Positions 18,139-26,687 are shown, counted from the first letter of the stretch. The stretch is 64,000 bases of DNA from Nannocystis pusilla (GCF_026626665.1 NZ_JAPNKE010000002.1:4751168-4815167), one strand, 5' to 3'. A program made the numbers and translations. Notes: generated from the sequence alone by a model not told the origin.

Positions 18139-19269
18139 CTACTGCGGGATGAAGGCCGAGCAGGCCTCGCTGATGCGATCGGTCGCCACGTCGAACGCAG
18201 GCCGGTAGTCCGGCTCCTCATTGTCCGCGATGTACCAGTACGGGAAGTAATACTTGACCAGATCGCACACCGTGTCCCACGGGTTGCACTCCGGCTCCTG
18301 AATGCTGAACATCACCACCGAGCTGTCGTCGCCGTGCTTGGCGCTCTTGATCGCGTCGGCCCACAGCTTCGGCTTGCCCTCGGAGTCGGTGTCGGCCGTG
18401 TTGGAGATGAACGTGATCATCAACAGCGCGTCGTCGCGGATGAACCCCTCGTTGCAGCCGCCGGGTTCGTTCAGCGCCGGGGACATCGCGGCGGTCACCG
18501 CCTCGCCGAGCTCGTCGTCGCCGTTGAGCCCGATCTGGGCCATGCAGGCGAACGTCCCGACCGGGTCGGGCTGTTCGCGGGTGATGTAGCGACGCCCGCC
18601 GACGAGCCCGCAGTCCTGGTTCGACGCGCCCTTGCCGGCCGGGATGACGGTCCCCGCGCCCAGCGTCGTGTCGCAGGCGGTGAGGTCGGCGAGCGCCTCG
18701 CACGGGTAGTCCGGGACGGAGCAGCCCTCGGGGCTGCAATCCGCGTTGCACAGCGGGTGACCCCACGTCGCGTCGGGGTCGATCACCATGATGTGATAGT
18801 CGAAGTCGGAGAACTTGCTCTCGATCGTCTCCATGAAGTACGGGAACGCCTCGATGAGCCGCGCCTGCAGGTTCTCCATGTACGAGAGGCGCGAGATGAC
18901 GAACAGGAAGTCGATCTTCCCCTTGCACCCGACCGGGTGCAGGTCGCCGAGGTCGGGCGCCCCGAGATCTTGCAGCGGCGCGGTCGTGCTCGTGCTCGCG
19001 TCGCCGGTGGTGGAGGTCGAGCTGTCCTCGGGGACAGGCCCGGTCGAGGTCGACGTCGACGCGGTCACGGTCGACGGCTCGGGCGCCTCGCCGGTCGACG
19101 CCGGGGCGGTGACCGCCGGCGGAATGGCGAAGGACGAGGCGGCCGGATCGGGGCCCTCGCACGCCCCCGCGAGCGCCGCGGCGACGAGGCCCAGGCCGGC
19201 GCCGCGGCCATTGCCGCGAGGACGCCAGACCCGCCGCGGCCGGTCTGCCGCGGGCGAATCGATGGACAT
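18139..19269 (-). CDS. VWA-like lipoprotein with degraded MIDAS
   Basis: From ATG 19269 (MSIDSPAADR) the product is 376 residues with an Arg-rich n-region, hydrophobic stretch and lipobox AGAC, then a Thr/Ser linker. The globular part begins VGCKGKIDFLFVISRLSYM, where VWA proteins of this family usually have DNSGSM. The metal-site residues are mostly missing here. The fold otherwise continues as expected (FPYFMETIESKFSDFDYHIMVID, ALLMITFISNTADTDS). It is probably surface-exposed, and loss of the metal site suggests a structural or altered binding role. A GTG at 19398 would extend the N-terminus by 43 residues. Two palindromic elements lie within the coding region. Confidence 0.75.
   Translation of the reverse strand: MSIDSPAADRPRRVWRPRGNGRGAGLGLVAAALAGACEGPDPAASSFAIPPAVTAPASTGEAPEPSTVTASTSTSTGPVPEDSSTSTTGDASTSTTAPLQDLGAPDLGDLHPVGCKGKIDFLFVISRLSYMENLQARLIEAFPYFMETIESKFSDFDYHIMVIDPDATWGHPLCNADCSPEGCSVPDYPCEALADLTACDTTLGAGTVIPAGKGASNQDCGLVGGRRYITREQPDPVGTFACMAQIGLNGDDELGEAVTAAMSPALNEPGGCNEGFIRDDALLMITFISNTADTDSEGKPKLWADAIKSAKHGDDSSVVMFSIQEPECNPWDTVCDLVKYYFPYWYIADNEEPDYRPAFDVATDRISEACSAFIPQ
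19022..19037. repeat. Palindromic element in the VWA-like lipoprotein gene
   Basis: CTGTCC-N4-GGACAG inside the sequence encoding the Thr/Ser linker, a region expected to tolerate insertions. Confidence 0.65.
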
Positions 19270-19283
19270 GTCCTCGGGGACAT
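19266..19283. repeat. Palindromic element over the start codon of the VWA-like gene
   Basis: ATGTCC-N4-GGACAT core. The minus-strand ATG at 19267-19269 is part of the element, so the element may have supplied the start codon or may affect its translation. Confidence 0.6.
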
Positions 19284-19535
19284 CCGCCGCAGCCCCGCTC
19301 GCGGATGGCGCGCCGGACCGGCAGGCGCGCGAACGCGCGGTGAGGTGTAGGCCCTCGCAGGCCGGCGACGCGGCCACGACTGCACTCATTCCCCGCACGT
19401 CCCCAGCTTACCCCGACCGGGCGCAACCGCGCTGCGCGGAAGCGTGAGGTTCACGGCTGCACATCGGCGCAGGTTCGCGCGCAACCTGGCCTTTCCGCCA
19501 TGTCCCGAGTCGATCCGTGACAGCGTTCTCGCCGC

Positions 19536-20102
19536 TCAACCGCGCAATTCCGGCGGCAAGCCGCGGCGACGCAGCGCCGCGGCCGTGCGGGCGATGGTCG
19601 TCAATTCGGTCCACGGTCGCTCGGCGGCGGTCGGATCGCCTCCGACCCATTCGCACGGCGGGTCACGGTAAGGGTTTGTCGGCAGGACTCGCATCTCGCG
19701 AGCGCTGGCCTCGAGCGCGGCCTTGAGGCGAGACAGGGCCGCCGCGTCGGGGCTGAACAGCTGCGCTGCCGCCTGTACCGTGAGCCAGGTGCGAATGACC
19801 AGAGCGGCGACCGCCGCGATGGCGGCCATCCACACGAACCCCGGGGCCGGGGCCATGAACACCACCGCCGCCAGCCCTGCCCAGACCATCCAGGCCCACG
19901 CCGGCAGGCCGAGCGACGCCGCCAGGCTGCCCGGTCGCGCGTGTTCCAGCTCGGGCCGGGTGCCGAGCGCCAGCTGGTCGACCAGGGCCCGCCGCCGCAG
20001 GTCGCGCTGGATCTGCCGCGCCAGCTGCTCGGCCTCCGTGAGCGCCACGAGGGCCGCTCGCGCGCCGGAGGGGTCCCGGGTCACGCTCGCAAGGTACGGC
20101 AC
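19536..20102 (-). CDS. Small membrane protein, unknown function
   Basis: A 188-residue protein from a GTG at 20102. The N-terminal third is a charged helix (TEAEQLARQIQRDLRRRAL). Two transmembrane helices follow (AWAWMVWAGLAAVVFMAP and FVWMAAIAAVAALVIRTWL), then a C-terminal helix and a conserved-looking PTNPYRDPPCEWVGGDP segment. No family recognised. A second GTG seven codons in is an alternative start. It stands alone between the VWA-like gene and the zinc-ribbon lipoprotein; the 241 bp up to 20344 hold no gene. Confidence 0.6.
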   Translation of the reverse strand: MPYLASVTRDPSGARAALVALTEAEQLARQIQRDLRRRALVDQLALGTRPELEHARPGSLAASLGLPAWAWMVWAGLAAVVFMAPAPGFVWMAAIAAVAALVIRTWLTVQAAAQLFSPDAAALSRLKAALEASAREMRVLPTNPYRDPPCEWVGGDPTAAERPWTELTTIARTAAALRRRGLPPELRG

Positions 20103-20343
20103 AATCGTCGACTGTCCTTCTCCATGGGGGTCGACAGGCGGGCAGAGGGCGCTTCACGCGTCCTGCGCACCTTTCGAGCCACCCGCCCTGACTCTGGGCT
20201 CTTTCTCTTGTGAATGGCCGGGCCGGCGGGTGTTCGACCGGTGTCTGCATGGTGGGACTCCCGGGCGGACGCTGGCCCGCCTTCGCCTGCGCAGCTGGCG
20301 GATCCCTAGACACCCGGCGGCGATATGATAGTTTCGACGGGTT

Positions 20344-21408
20344 ATGAAGCTTTGCGATGCCTGTCACCGTCACGTGCGCCCGACCGAGGGGGCCTGCCCA
20401 TTCTGCGGCCGTTCGCTGCGCACCACCGCCGCCGCCCGGCTCGGCGCGGTCGTCCTGCTCGGCGCGCTCGAGGCCGCGTGCAGCAGCCGGCCGGTCGAGG
20501 ACGAGACCGACAGCGACACGGCGACGCCGAACGTCAGCACGAGCGAGGGCGACACCTCGACCAGCACGACCACGACCACCACCACGACCACGACCACCTC
20601 CGCCACGCTCTCGACCACCTCGACGAGCGAGACGACGACCCCGGGGACGAGCAGCAGCGGCGAGCTGTCGACCACCGCCGACATCGACACGACCGACACC
20701 GGCTGCAGCTTCTACGGCGGCTGCCCGGCCGACTTCGCCAACCCGTTCGAGTGCGACCCCTTCGTGCAGGACTGTCCCGAAGGCCAGAAGTGCAGCCCGC
20801 AGAAGAGCGACGGCCAGTCGTTCGACGCCACCGCGTGCGTCCCGGTCGCGCGCGAGCCGGACCTGCCCGGCGAGCCGTGCACCCTCGAGGGCACGCTCGG
20901 CAGCGGCATCGACTCGTGCGCCGTCGGCAGCACGTGCTGGGAGATCGACGAGCAGACGCTCGCCGGCACCTGCTTCGCGCTGTGCGGCGGCACGCCGGAC
21001 GCCCCCGTGTGCGCGGCGGACACCACCTGCGTCAGCTTCAGCGACGCCCTCAACCTGTGCGTGCCGACCTGCGACCCGCTGGCGCCCGCCTGCAAGACCG
21101 GCGACGTGTGCGTCCCCAACCCCTCGGCCCCCGACGGCCAGTTCGCCTGCGTCATCGACGTGTCGCAGGACGGCGGCGCCGAGTTCGAGCCGTGCGAGTT
21201 CCTCAACGCCTGCGACCTCGGGCTCGCGTGCCTCGACTCGACGTCCGCCACCGAGTGCGACCCCATGGCCTTCGGCTGCTGCGTGGCCTACTGCGACCTC
21301 GCCGCGCCGACGTGCACCGGCGCCGGCGCCGAGTGCCTGCCATGGTTCGACGAGGGCCAGGCCCCGTCCGGCCTCGAGGACGTCGGCGTGTGCGCGCTGC
21401 CGCCGTGA
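20344..21408 (+). CDS. Lipoprotein with an N-terminal zinc ribbon ahead of the signal segment
   Basis: A 354-residue protein. Residues 4-22 form a four-Cys zinc ribbon (CDACHRHVRPTEGACPFCGR), followed at once by a hydrophobic stretch and a lipobox-like LEAAC. A Thr-rich linker of about 60 residues precedes a C-terminal domain with about 20 Cys (CDPFVQDCPEGQKC, CVPTCDPLAPAC, CCVAYCDL). The C-terminal domain is clearly paralogous to the 29439-30398 product, which has an ordinary signal peptide instead. A zinc ribbon before a secretion signal is unusual; the signal may be an uncleaved anchor with the ribbon in the cytosol. ATG 20344 is the only reasonable start. Confidence 0.8.
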   Translation: MKLCDACHRHVRPTEGACPFCGRSLRTTAAARLGAVVLLGALEAACSSRPVEDETDSDTATPNVSTSEGDTSTSTTTTTTTTTTTSATLSTTSTSETTTPGTSSSGELSTTADIDTTDTGCSFYGGCPADFANPFECDPFVQDCPEGQKCSPQKSDGQSFDATACVPVAREPDLPGEPCTLEGTLGSGIDSCAVGSTCWEIDEQTLAGTCFALCGGTPDAPVCAADTTCVSFSDALNLCVPTCDPLAPACKTGDVCVPNPSAPDGQFACVIDVSQDGGAEFEPCEFLNACDLGLACLDSTSATECDPMAFGCCVAYCDLAAPTCTGAGAECLPWFDEGQAPSGLEDVGVCALPP

Positions 21409-21414
21409 TTCGTC

Positions 21415-21915
21415 GACATGTCCCGAGAGACAGCCGCGCGTACGCCGGCCGCCGCCCGCTCCCGTGACATGCCCCGCAGGCCCGCTCGGCGCGCCCTCGC
21501 GCCGCCGTGATCTCGTGACCTGCCCCGCAGGTCATGCGCCGCGCGCCGCGATTCGTGCATGTCCCGAAGGTCGGGTCGACACCCACTCGCTGCCGCCGCA
21601 ACTTCATGACCTGTCGGGAGGTCATGACGGCACGCGCTCGCGACCGCCGCGCCTTCAACACGTCCCAAGGGCCATGTCGACCGCGATCGCCGCTGCGCTT
21701 TCATGACATGTCTCGAGGGCCATATCGCCCGCGCTCGCGACCGCCGCGTTTATGACATGTCCCGAGAGACATGTCACCAACCATCGCCGCTCCGTTTTCA
21801 TGACATGTCCCGAAGGCCATGTCTCCCGTGCTCGCCCCTGCGCATCCATGACATGTCCCGAGGGACATGTCGTCCGCGCTGCTGCGCTGTCATGACATGT
21901 CCCGAAGCTCATGTC
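21415..21915. repeat. Regular array of about eleven palindromic elements
   Basis: Eleven copies of the TGTCC/GGACA element fill the gap between two convergent genes. Their centres are near 21424, 21473, 21525, 21565, 21616, 21668, 21713, 21765, 21810, 21861 and 21903, a spacing of about 40-52 bp. The best are GACATGTCCC-N2-GGGACATGTC (21850-21871), TGACATGTC-N6-GACATGTCA (21753-21776) and CATGACCT-N6-AGGTCATG (21605-21626). Spacers share a CGCCGCTGCG/CGCTCGCGACCGCC-like sequence, so the array grew by duplication of a unit. Arm changes are often matched on both sides (GACCTGC/GCAGGTC at 21517-21533), which points to selection for pairing. Confidence 0.85.
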
Positions 21916-21952
21916 GACGCGACGCCCGGGCTTCCCTGCCCCCGAGGACCGC

Positions 21953-23272
21953 TCACCTCACCGGCGTGCCCGGCCCGAACGGCTCCACCTCGCGACCGAC
22001 GCGCGGGTCGTCGACCGCCACCGGCCCCTGCGCCGCGAGCACGGGGTCGAGGGACTCGCGGACCACCCGGTAGAGCCCGTGATCGAACGGCACCCCGGGG
22101 GCGGGCGCGACCGGCTCGATGCGCTCGCGCAGCCCGGCCCGCGCCAGCTCGAGCGCGCGGTGATGGCAGTAGGGATTGTTGCCCGGGCGGCCCAGCAGCG
22201 GCTCGCTGGTGGCCGAGCAGCCGGCCATGCACACGTCGTTGTAATAACAATCGCGGCAGTAGCCCCACAGGTCGTCGACGGTGCGGACGCGCGTGAATTG
22301 CAGCTCGGGCGCGTGCTCCCAGATCTCCCGCAGCGGCCGCTCGCGCACGTTGCCGGCCACGTTGGCCGGGCCGCCGAGGCTGGGGCAGCCCTTGATCGTG
22401 CCGTCGGCCTCGATCCCCAGCGCGTGGCGGCCGGCGATGCAGCCCTTGTAGTGCCCGCCCGCCTTCTGCCGCCCGCGCAGCTCGGCCTCGAGCGGCCCGA
22501 AGTAGCCGAGGTTGTTGGCCGGGAACAGCCGCAGCCCGTGCGGCGCGCCGCGGGCGATCAGGCGCTCGATCACCGCGAACACCTCGAGCAGCATGAATGG
22601 TTGCAGCAGGATCTCCGGGTGGTCGGCCGCGTTGCCGAACGGCGCCGTGATCTGCAGCTGCCAGCCGCCGATCTTCTCGGCGACGAGCCGCTCCTGCAGC
22701 GCCTCGAGCGTCGGCAGCGTGAGGCGGTTGATCTGCGTGTTGACGGCCCGTCCGACCCCCGCCGCGCGCAGGCGGGCCAGCGCCGCGAACGCGCGGTCGA
22801 AGCTGCCGTGGACGCCGCGGAGGGCGTCGTGCGCCGCGGCGGTCCCGTCGATCGACACGCTGACGCTGCGGATCCCCGCCTCCGCCAGCGCGGCCACCCG
22901 CGCCTCGCTCAGGTTGAGCCCGCCGGTGGTCATGGTGCAGTCCATGCCGGCGCTGCGGATCGCCCGGGCGATCAGGATGAAGTCGTCGCGCAGATACGCC
23001 TCGCCGCCGATCAGCGTGATCTCGCCGATCCCGAGCGCCCGCAGATCGGTGACGAGCGCCAGCGCCTCCGCGGTCGTCAGCTCGCCGTGGCGCGCCGCGC
23101 CGGCCCGCGAACCACAATGGATGCACTTCTGATCGCACTTCAGCGTCAGCTCCCACACCGCGTAGCGCGGCCTGGGCACCTCGCCGGCGACGCGGGTGAG
23201 CGCGCGGCGATCGTCGGGCCGCGGCAGCGAGGCCACCACCGGCAAGCGGCGGCGATTGTCCCGCAGGCTCAT
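21953..23272 (-). CDS. Radical SAM / SPASM-domain enzyme
   Basis: A 439-residue protein from ATG 23272. The radical SAM cluster motif CxxxCxxC is C46, C50 and C53 (KCDQKCIHCGSRAG), followed by GGEAYLRDDF and SVSIDGTAAAHDALRG. The C-terminal third has SPASM-type auxiliary-cluster cysteines (YKGCIAGRHALGIEADG, IKGCPSLGG, YCRDCYYNDVCMAGC, NPYCHHR). Such enzymes modify peptides or proteins (PqqE, anSME and RiPP maturases). The start overlaps the stop of the upstream small membrane protein gene by four bases (ATGA), implying translational coupling. The substrate is unknown; the partner gene is a candidate by position only. Confidence 0.85.
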   Translation of the reverse strand: MSLRDNRRRLPVVASLPRPDDRRALTRVAGEVPRPRYAVWELTLKCDQKCIHCGSRAGAARHGELTTAEALALVTDLRALGIGEITLIGGEAYLRDDFILIARAIRSAGMDCTMTTGGLNLSEARVAALAEAGIRSVSVSIDGTAAAHDALRGVHGSFDRAFAALARLRAAGVGRAVNTQINRLTLPTLEALQERLVAEKIGGWQLQITAPFGNAADHPEILLQPFMLLEVFAVIERLIARGAPHGLRLFPANNLGYFGPLEAELRGRQKAGGHYKGCIAGRHALGIEADGTIKGCPSLGGPANVAGNVRERPLREIWEHAPELQFTRVRTVDDLWGYCRDCYYNDVCMAGCSATSEPLLGRPGNNPYCHHRALELARAGLRERIEPVAPAPGVPFDHGLYRVVRESLDPVLAAQGPVAVDDPRVGREVEPFGPGTPVR

Positions 23273-23547
23273 TGCCGCAGCGTATCACGGCGCGGCGGCC
23301 GGCCGTCGGGATCGGGCGGGCCGCCGTCGTCGTTGTGCTCGGGCCGCTGCTCGCGCTTGGCGACGACCACGTGCTGGGTCGACGGCGCCAGCATCTGCTG
23401 CAATTCCGTCAGGGCGTTGCCCGCCCCCGAGCCCGAGGGCTTGCGGACCCGATAATAGATGTACCCGCCGCGCTCGAGCGCCAGCAGCAGGCGGTCGAGC
23501 GCGAACAGACCGGCGAGCACTGCGAGCACGGTGAGCGGCCACGGCAC
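23269..23547 (-). CDS. Small single-pass membrane protein coupled to the radical SAM gene
   Basis: A 92-residue protein from GTG 23547 with one N-terminal transmembrane helix (LTVLAVLAGLFALDRLLLAL). A cytosolic tail follows with SGSGAGNALTELQQMLAPS and an acidic, Pro-rich end (NDDGGPPDPDGRPP). The pattern recalls, from memory, small DUF6191-type proteins of actinobacteria; this is uncertain. Its stop overlaps the start of the radical SAM gene by four bases. It could be that enzyme's substrate or a membrane anchor for it; neither is shown by sequence. Confidence 0.65.
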   Translation of the reverse strand: MPWPLTVLAVLAGLFALDRLLLALERGGYIYYRVRKPSGSGAGNALTELQQMLAPSTQHVVVAKREQRPEHNDDGGPPDPDGRPPRRDTLRQ

Positions 23548-23654
23548 GGAGGACAGTCTATCGCGCGTCCGGTCTGGACCTGACGCCGACGTGGAGCCGA
23601 CCGGTCAGCGCAGCGAATGCGCCGACCGCCATCGCGGGCTCGGGCCCCCGCGCG

Positions 23655-24227
23655 TCACTTGCCCTGCGCGTCCGAGACGTACTTGGCGGCCGACTTGCCG
23701 ACGTTGCGGCCGGCCATCTCCATGCGCTGGTGATCGGAGGGGGTGGTGAGGCTGGCGCCGACCATCGACTTGGTGTCGATCACGTCGGTGACCTTGCCGT
23801 CCTTCTGGAACGAGAAGCGGGCCTGGAGCTTCGACGGCACGCTGTACACCGGCGTGTAGATGCCGGTCGTCACGTGGATGTAGGAGACCACGAGGTCGGG
23901 CGCGGCGTCGGCAGCGGCGGGCGCGGCGTCGATCCCCCGATCGCGCATACCCTCGAGGATCGCCGCGTCGGTCTCCTGCTTGATCTTGGCGAAGTCGGCC
24001 CGCTCCTCGGCTGTCTTTTCGGCCAGGTACTCGGCCTCGCTGGCCTTGTCGAGCACGGTGACCTTCGACCAGTCGAAACCGACCGTCACGCTCGTCACGC
24101 CCTTGAGGGCCGACGGCGGCCCCGACTGCTGGACCACCGCGTACGGCTTGCAGGCGGTGGCAGCGAGCGGAGCAGCGGCGAGGGCGAACGCGAGGGCGAG
24201 GCGGCGGAGATGGCGGAGCTTCGTCAT
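23655..24227 (-). CDS. DUF4136-like lipoprotein
   Basis: A 190-residue lipoprotein from ATG 24227: Arg-rich n-region, hydrophobic core and lipobox ATAC. The mature part has the order seen in DUF4136 proteins: an early VTVGFDWSKV strand, a central DLVVSYIHVTTG strand, a segment with KDGKVTDVIDTKSMVG and a final helix with GRNVGKSAAKY. These are periplasmic or outer-membrane lipoproteins of unknown role. The middle holds a charged helix (AEYLAEKTAEERADFAKIKQ). It sits about 110 bp downstream of the small membrane protein's start region on the same strand, so it is a separate unit upstream of the radical SAM pair. Confidence 0.75.
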   Translation of the reverse strand: MTKLRHLRRLALAFALAAAPLAATACKPYAVVQQSGPPSALKGVTSVTVGFDWSKVTVLDKASEAEYLAEKTAEERADFAKIKQETDAAILEGMRDRGIDAAPAAADAAPDLVVSYIHVTTGIYTPVYSVPSKLQARFSFQKDGKVTDVIDTKSMVGASLTTPSDHQRMEMAGRNVGKSAAKYVSDAQGK

Positions 24228-24386
24228 GGGCGCGGAGGATATCCCGCCCGGGGCGGCGATGGCGCCCCTCGCCTCTCTGGCGCGCCTTACGCACATGATC
24301 GAGCCTCGGATGCGCGACCACGACAAACCTTGTCGCGACGACGCTGCCGGGCAGTGACCGGACGAGGTCCGCGACCGAGCTAGCAA

Positions 24387-24683
24387 TTGCCTCGTGACTG
24401 CTCCCTCCTCCAGATGCTCCACCCCTTCGACCATGGAGCGGCCCTCGCGCATTACGAGCAGTCGATCGCGCGGATCGAAGCCCGCTTCGGCGCCTCTCAC
24501 CCGTCGCTGGCAGGGCTCCACAGCAGCGCCGCTGGAGAGCTGTGCCAGCTCGGCCGCTACGCCGCCGCGATCAACCGCGCCGAGCAAGCGATCGCCCTGT
24601 CGAACCTCGCCGGCAATTTCGGCGAGATCTTCGACGAGGCCCACCGCGTCCTGGCGCGCGCCCGCGCCCGCGTGTTCCCCTGA
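24387..24683 (+). pseudogene. TPR fragment, probably the relic of a kinase-TPR gene
   Basis: A frame of 98 residues from a TTG codon contains one and a half tetratricopeptide units (ALAHYEQSIARIEARFGASH and LGRYAAAINRAEQAIALSN). The spacing is that seen at the C-terminus of myxobacterial Ser/Thr kinase-TPR proteins. No start, signal or kinase domain is present upstream, so a gene fragment is more likely than a small gene. The following 310 bp (24684-24993) contain nothing recognisable. Confidence 0.5.
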
Positions 24684-24993
24684 GCCGGCAGCAGCCGCGT
24701 CGCAGCAGACTCGCGAAGCACCTCGCTGAATCCATGCGGCGCTCCGCAAGAGCGCCCGGATCGCGCCCAAGAATCCCGAGCAGCGCCTGCGCGGTGCATG
24801 CGCACGGAATCGAGCGTCGAAACACTCGCGTCCTCGACGCGACTGCGGTCCCGCGACGTCGCGGCCTCGTGACGCCGGGCCGTCGCGCGAGCACGTGGCG
24901 ATCGCGTTCGCGCGCGCCGACTCGCGCCGCGCGATCGCGCCGCGCGGAGACATGCATTGTCGCGGGCCCTGCGGCTTGGGTAGCGTGCGTGCG

Positions 24994-26576
24994 ATGCAGC
25001 CCTCGACCTCCAATGCGCCGCGCCTCCGCTTCCTCGTCGCCGGACCGTTGTCGCCGCGGCCCAGCGGGCGGCGCGGGCGGATCTTGCTGGCCGACCTGGC
25101 CGAGCGGCTGACGCAGTCGTCGCTCGCGCTCGACGTGGACGTCGGCCCGGCGCTGGGCGCCGCCGGCGAGCTCAAGATCAAGGCCAAGTTCTCCCGCTTC
25201 CGCGACTTCTCGGCCGCCGAGGTCGTGCAGCAGAGCCTCGGCGAGCTGCACCGCCTGCGCGAGCGGCTGAACGCCCCCAGCGCTCGGCCGCGCAGCGACG
25301 AGCTGCTGACGACCGTCGCCCGGATCGCCGGCCGCGGGCCGCTGCACGCCGAGCTCGCGGCCTGCTTCGCCCCGCCGCCCGAGAAGCCCGCCCAGGCCGG
25401 CGGCGGCGACCTCGTCGAGGAGCTCCTGGCCCGCGGCTCGGCCCCGCCGAAGAGCGCCGCCAGCTCGGCGATCGACGCGGTCGTCCGCGGCGCCGTCCAG
25501 AGCACCCCGGCCGGCGGCGCCGCCGAGCCGTCGCGGGCCGCCCACGCCGCCCTCTCGGCCGCCCTCGCGCGAGCCGCCACCGCGGTGCTCGCCGACCCGA
25601 CCCTGCGCGCCGCGGAGCTGCGCTGGCGCGCCCTGCGGCTGTTCTTGGGGCAATGTCCCCGCGACCAGGATCTCGACGTCGAGCTGCTCGACGTCGACGC
25701 GGCCCGCCTGCCCGCGGCGCTCGGCGAGCTCGGCGAGCTCGACCCGCTCGCCCGCCCCGACGCGATCTTCCTGCTCGACCCGCTCACCAGCCTGGCCGAC
25801 GCCGCCGCCCTCGCCGAGGTCGCGGCCGACCTGCACGCCCCCGTGTGCGCCGAGCTGGCCCCCGCGGCCCTCGGGCGCGCCGACACTGCCGCGATCGCGG
25901 CCCAGGACCTCGGCGACGAGTTCGCGGCCCTGCGCGACGATCCGGCCAGCCGCTGGCTCGCGCTCGCCGTGAACGGCCCGGTGCTGGCCGCCGAGACCAC
26001 CCCGGCCGGCGAGCGCGTGGTCGCCGGCGGCGCCGCGTTGGCCGTCGCCGCCCTCCTGGCCACCAGCCTGCGCCTCGGCGGCACCTTCGCGCAGCTCGGC
26101 CGCGACGCCGACCTGCGCGCGCCGGCGACCCGGACCTTCAAACATGGCCAGGAGGACATCCCGATCGGCACCGCCGCGCCGTGCTCCGCCGACGACCAGC
26201 TCGCGCTGGCGCGCCAGGGCCTCGTCGCCCTCGCCAGCCCGCAGCAGAGCGATCTCCTGACCCTCGCGGGCACGCCGACCGTCCACCGCAGCGAGGAGAC
26301 CACCACCCTCGCCGGTCAGCTGCTCGTCGGTCGCACCGTCCGCTTCGCGCTGTGGGTGCGCGGGCGCGTGCCGGCCGGCGCCAGCCCCGAGCAGGCCGCC
26401 GACGCCGTGACCCACGCCGCCGCGCTGATGCTGCTGCCCGGCACGCCGCTGCGCCCCGCTTCGGCGCGGCCATCGTCCAGGGCGAGGCGGGCCCGGCGCT
26501 CAAGATCGGCGCCTCCTTCCCGGCCGCGCTGACCGGCGCCCCGGTCGCGCTGTCGTTCGCGCTGCCGCTGTCGTAG
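24994..26576 (+). CDS. TssB/TssC-like contractile sheath fusion (type VI secretion-like), frameshift near 3' end
   Basis: From ATG 24994 the N-terminal about 110 residues read like TssB: GPLSPRPSGRRGRILLADLA, then LKIKAKFSRFRDFSAAEVVQ and a helical LHRLRERL. After a linker the rest follows TssC order: LRAAELRWRALRLFLGQ, a DVELLDVDA strand, LADAAALAEVAADLHAPVCA, an Arg-Trp-Leu-Ala-Leu-Ala segment and a Gly/Ala-rich helix. The frame breaks near 26455-26465 in a C-rich run and the natural C-terminus (FGAAIVQGEAG to 26576) continues in the next frame. Inferred role: a sheath protein with both sheath subunits fused. No other T6SS gene is present in the window. The assignment rests on remembered family patterns, not on an alignment. 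Confidence 0.55.
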
Positions 26577-26598
26577 CCTCCGGGCCGCGGTCCGCCCG

Positions 26599-26668
26599 CT
26601 GTCCCTCCGGACATGACTGAAGGGGCATGCCCTCGCGGACATGCCCCTTCGCACATGCCCCTTCGCGC
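26599..26668. repeat. Palindromic element cluster between convergent genes
   Basis: At least three overlapping copies between the sheath-like gene and the DAHP synthase gene. The clearest is CTGTCC-N4-GGACAT at 26599-26614, followed by CATGCCCCTTCGCACATGCC-like imperfect copies. Confidence 0.65.
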
Positions 26669-26687
26669 GCGCGAAGGAGCGGCCGCC

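Noticed and set aside
20769..20795. TGTCCCGAAGGCCAG as another palindromic element
   Set aside because: It encodes the conserved Asp-Cys-Pro-Glu-Gly-Gln-Lys-Cys shared with the paralogue, so protein conservation is a sufficient explanation. Copies of this kind should be left out when building a consensus.
21415..21915. CRISPR array
   Set aside because: The repeats are short, inverted and variable, the spacers are similar to one another, and no cas gene is present in the window.
24895..24993. Earlier start for the sheath-like gene
   Set aside because: The extension from 24895 is rich in Arg/Ala with no TssB-like sequence; ATG 24994 begins the recognisable domain.
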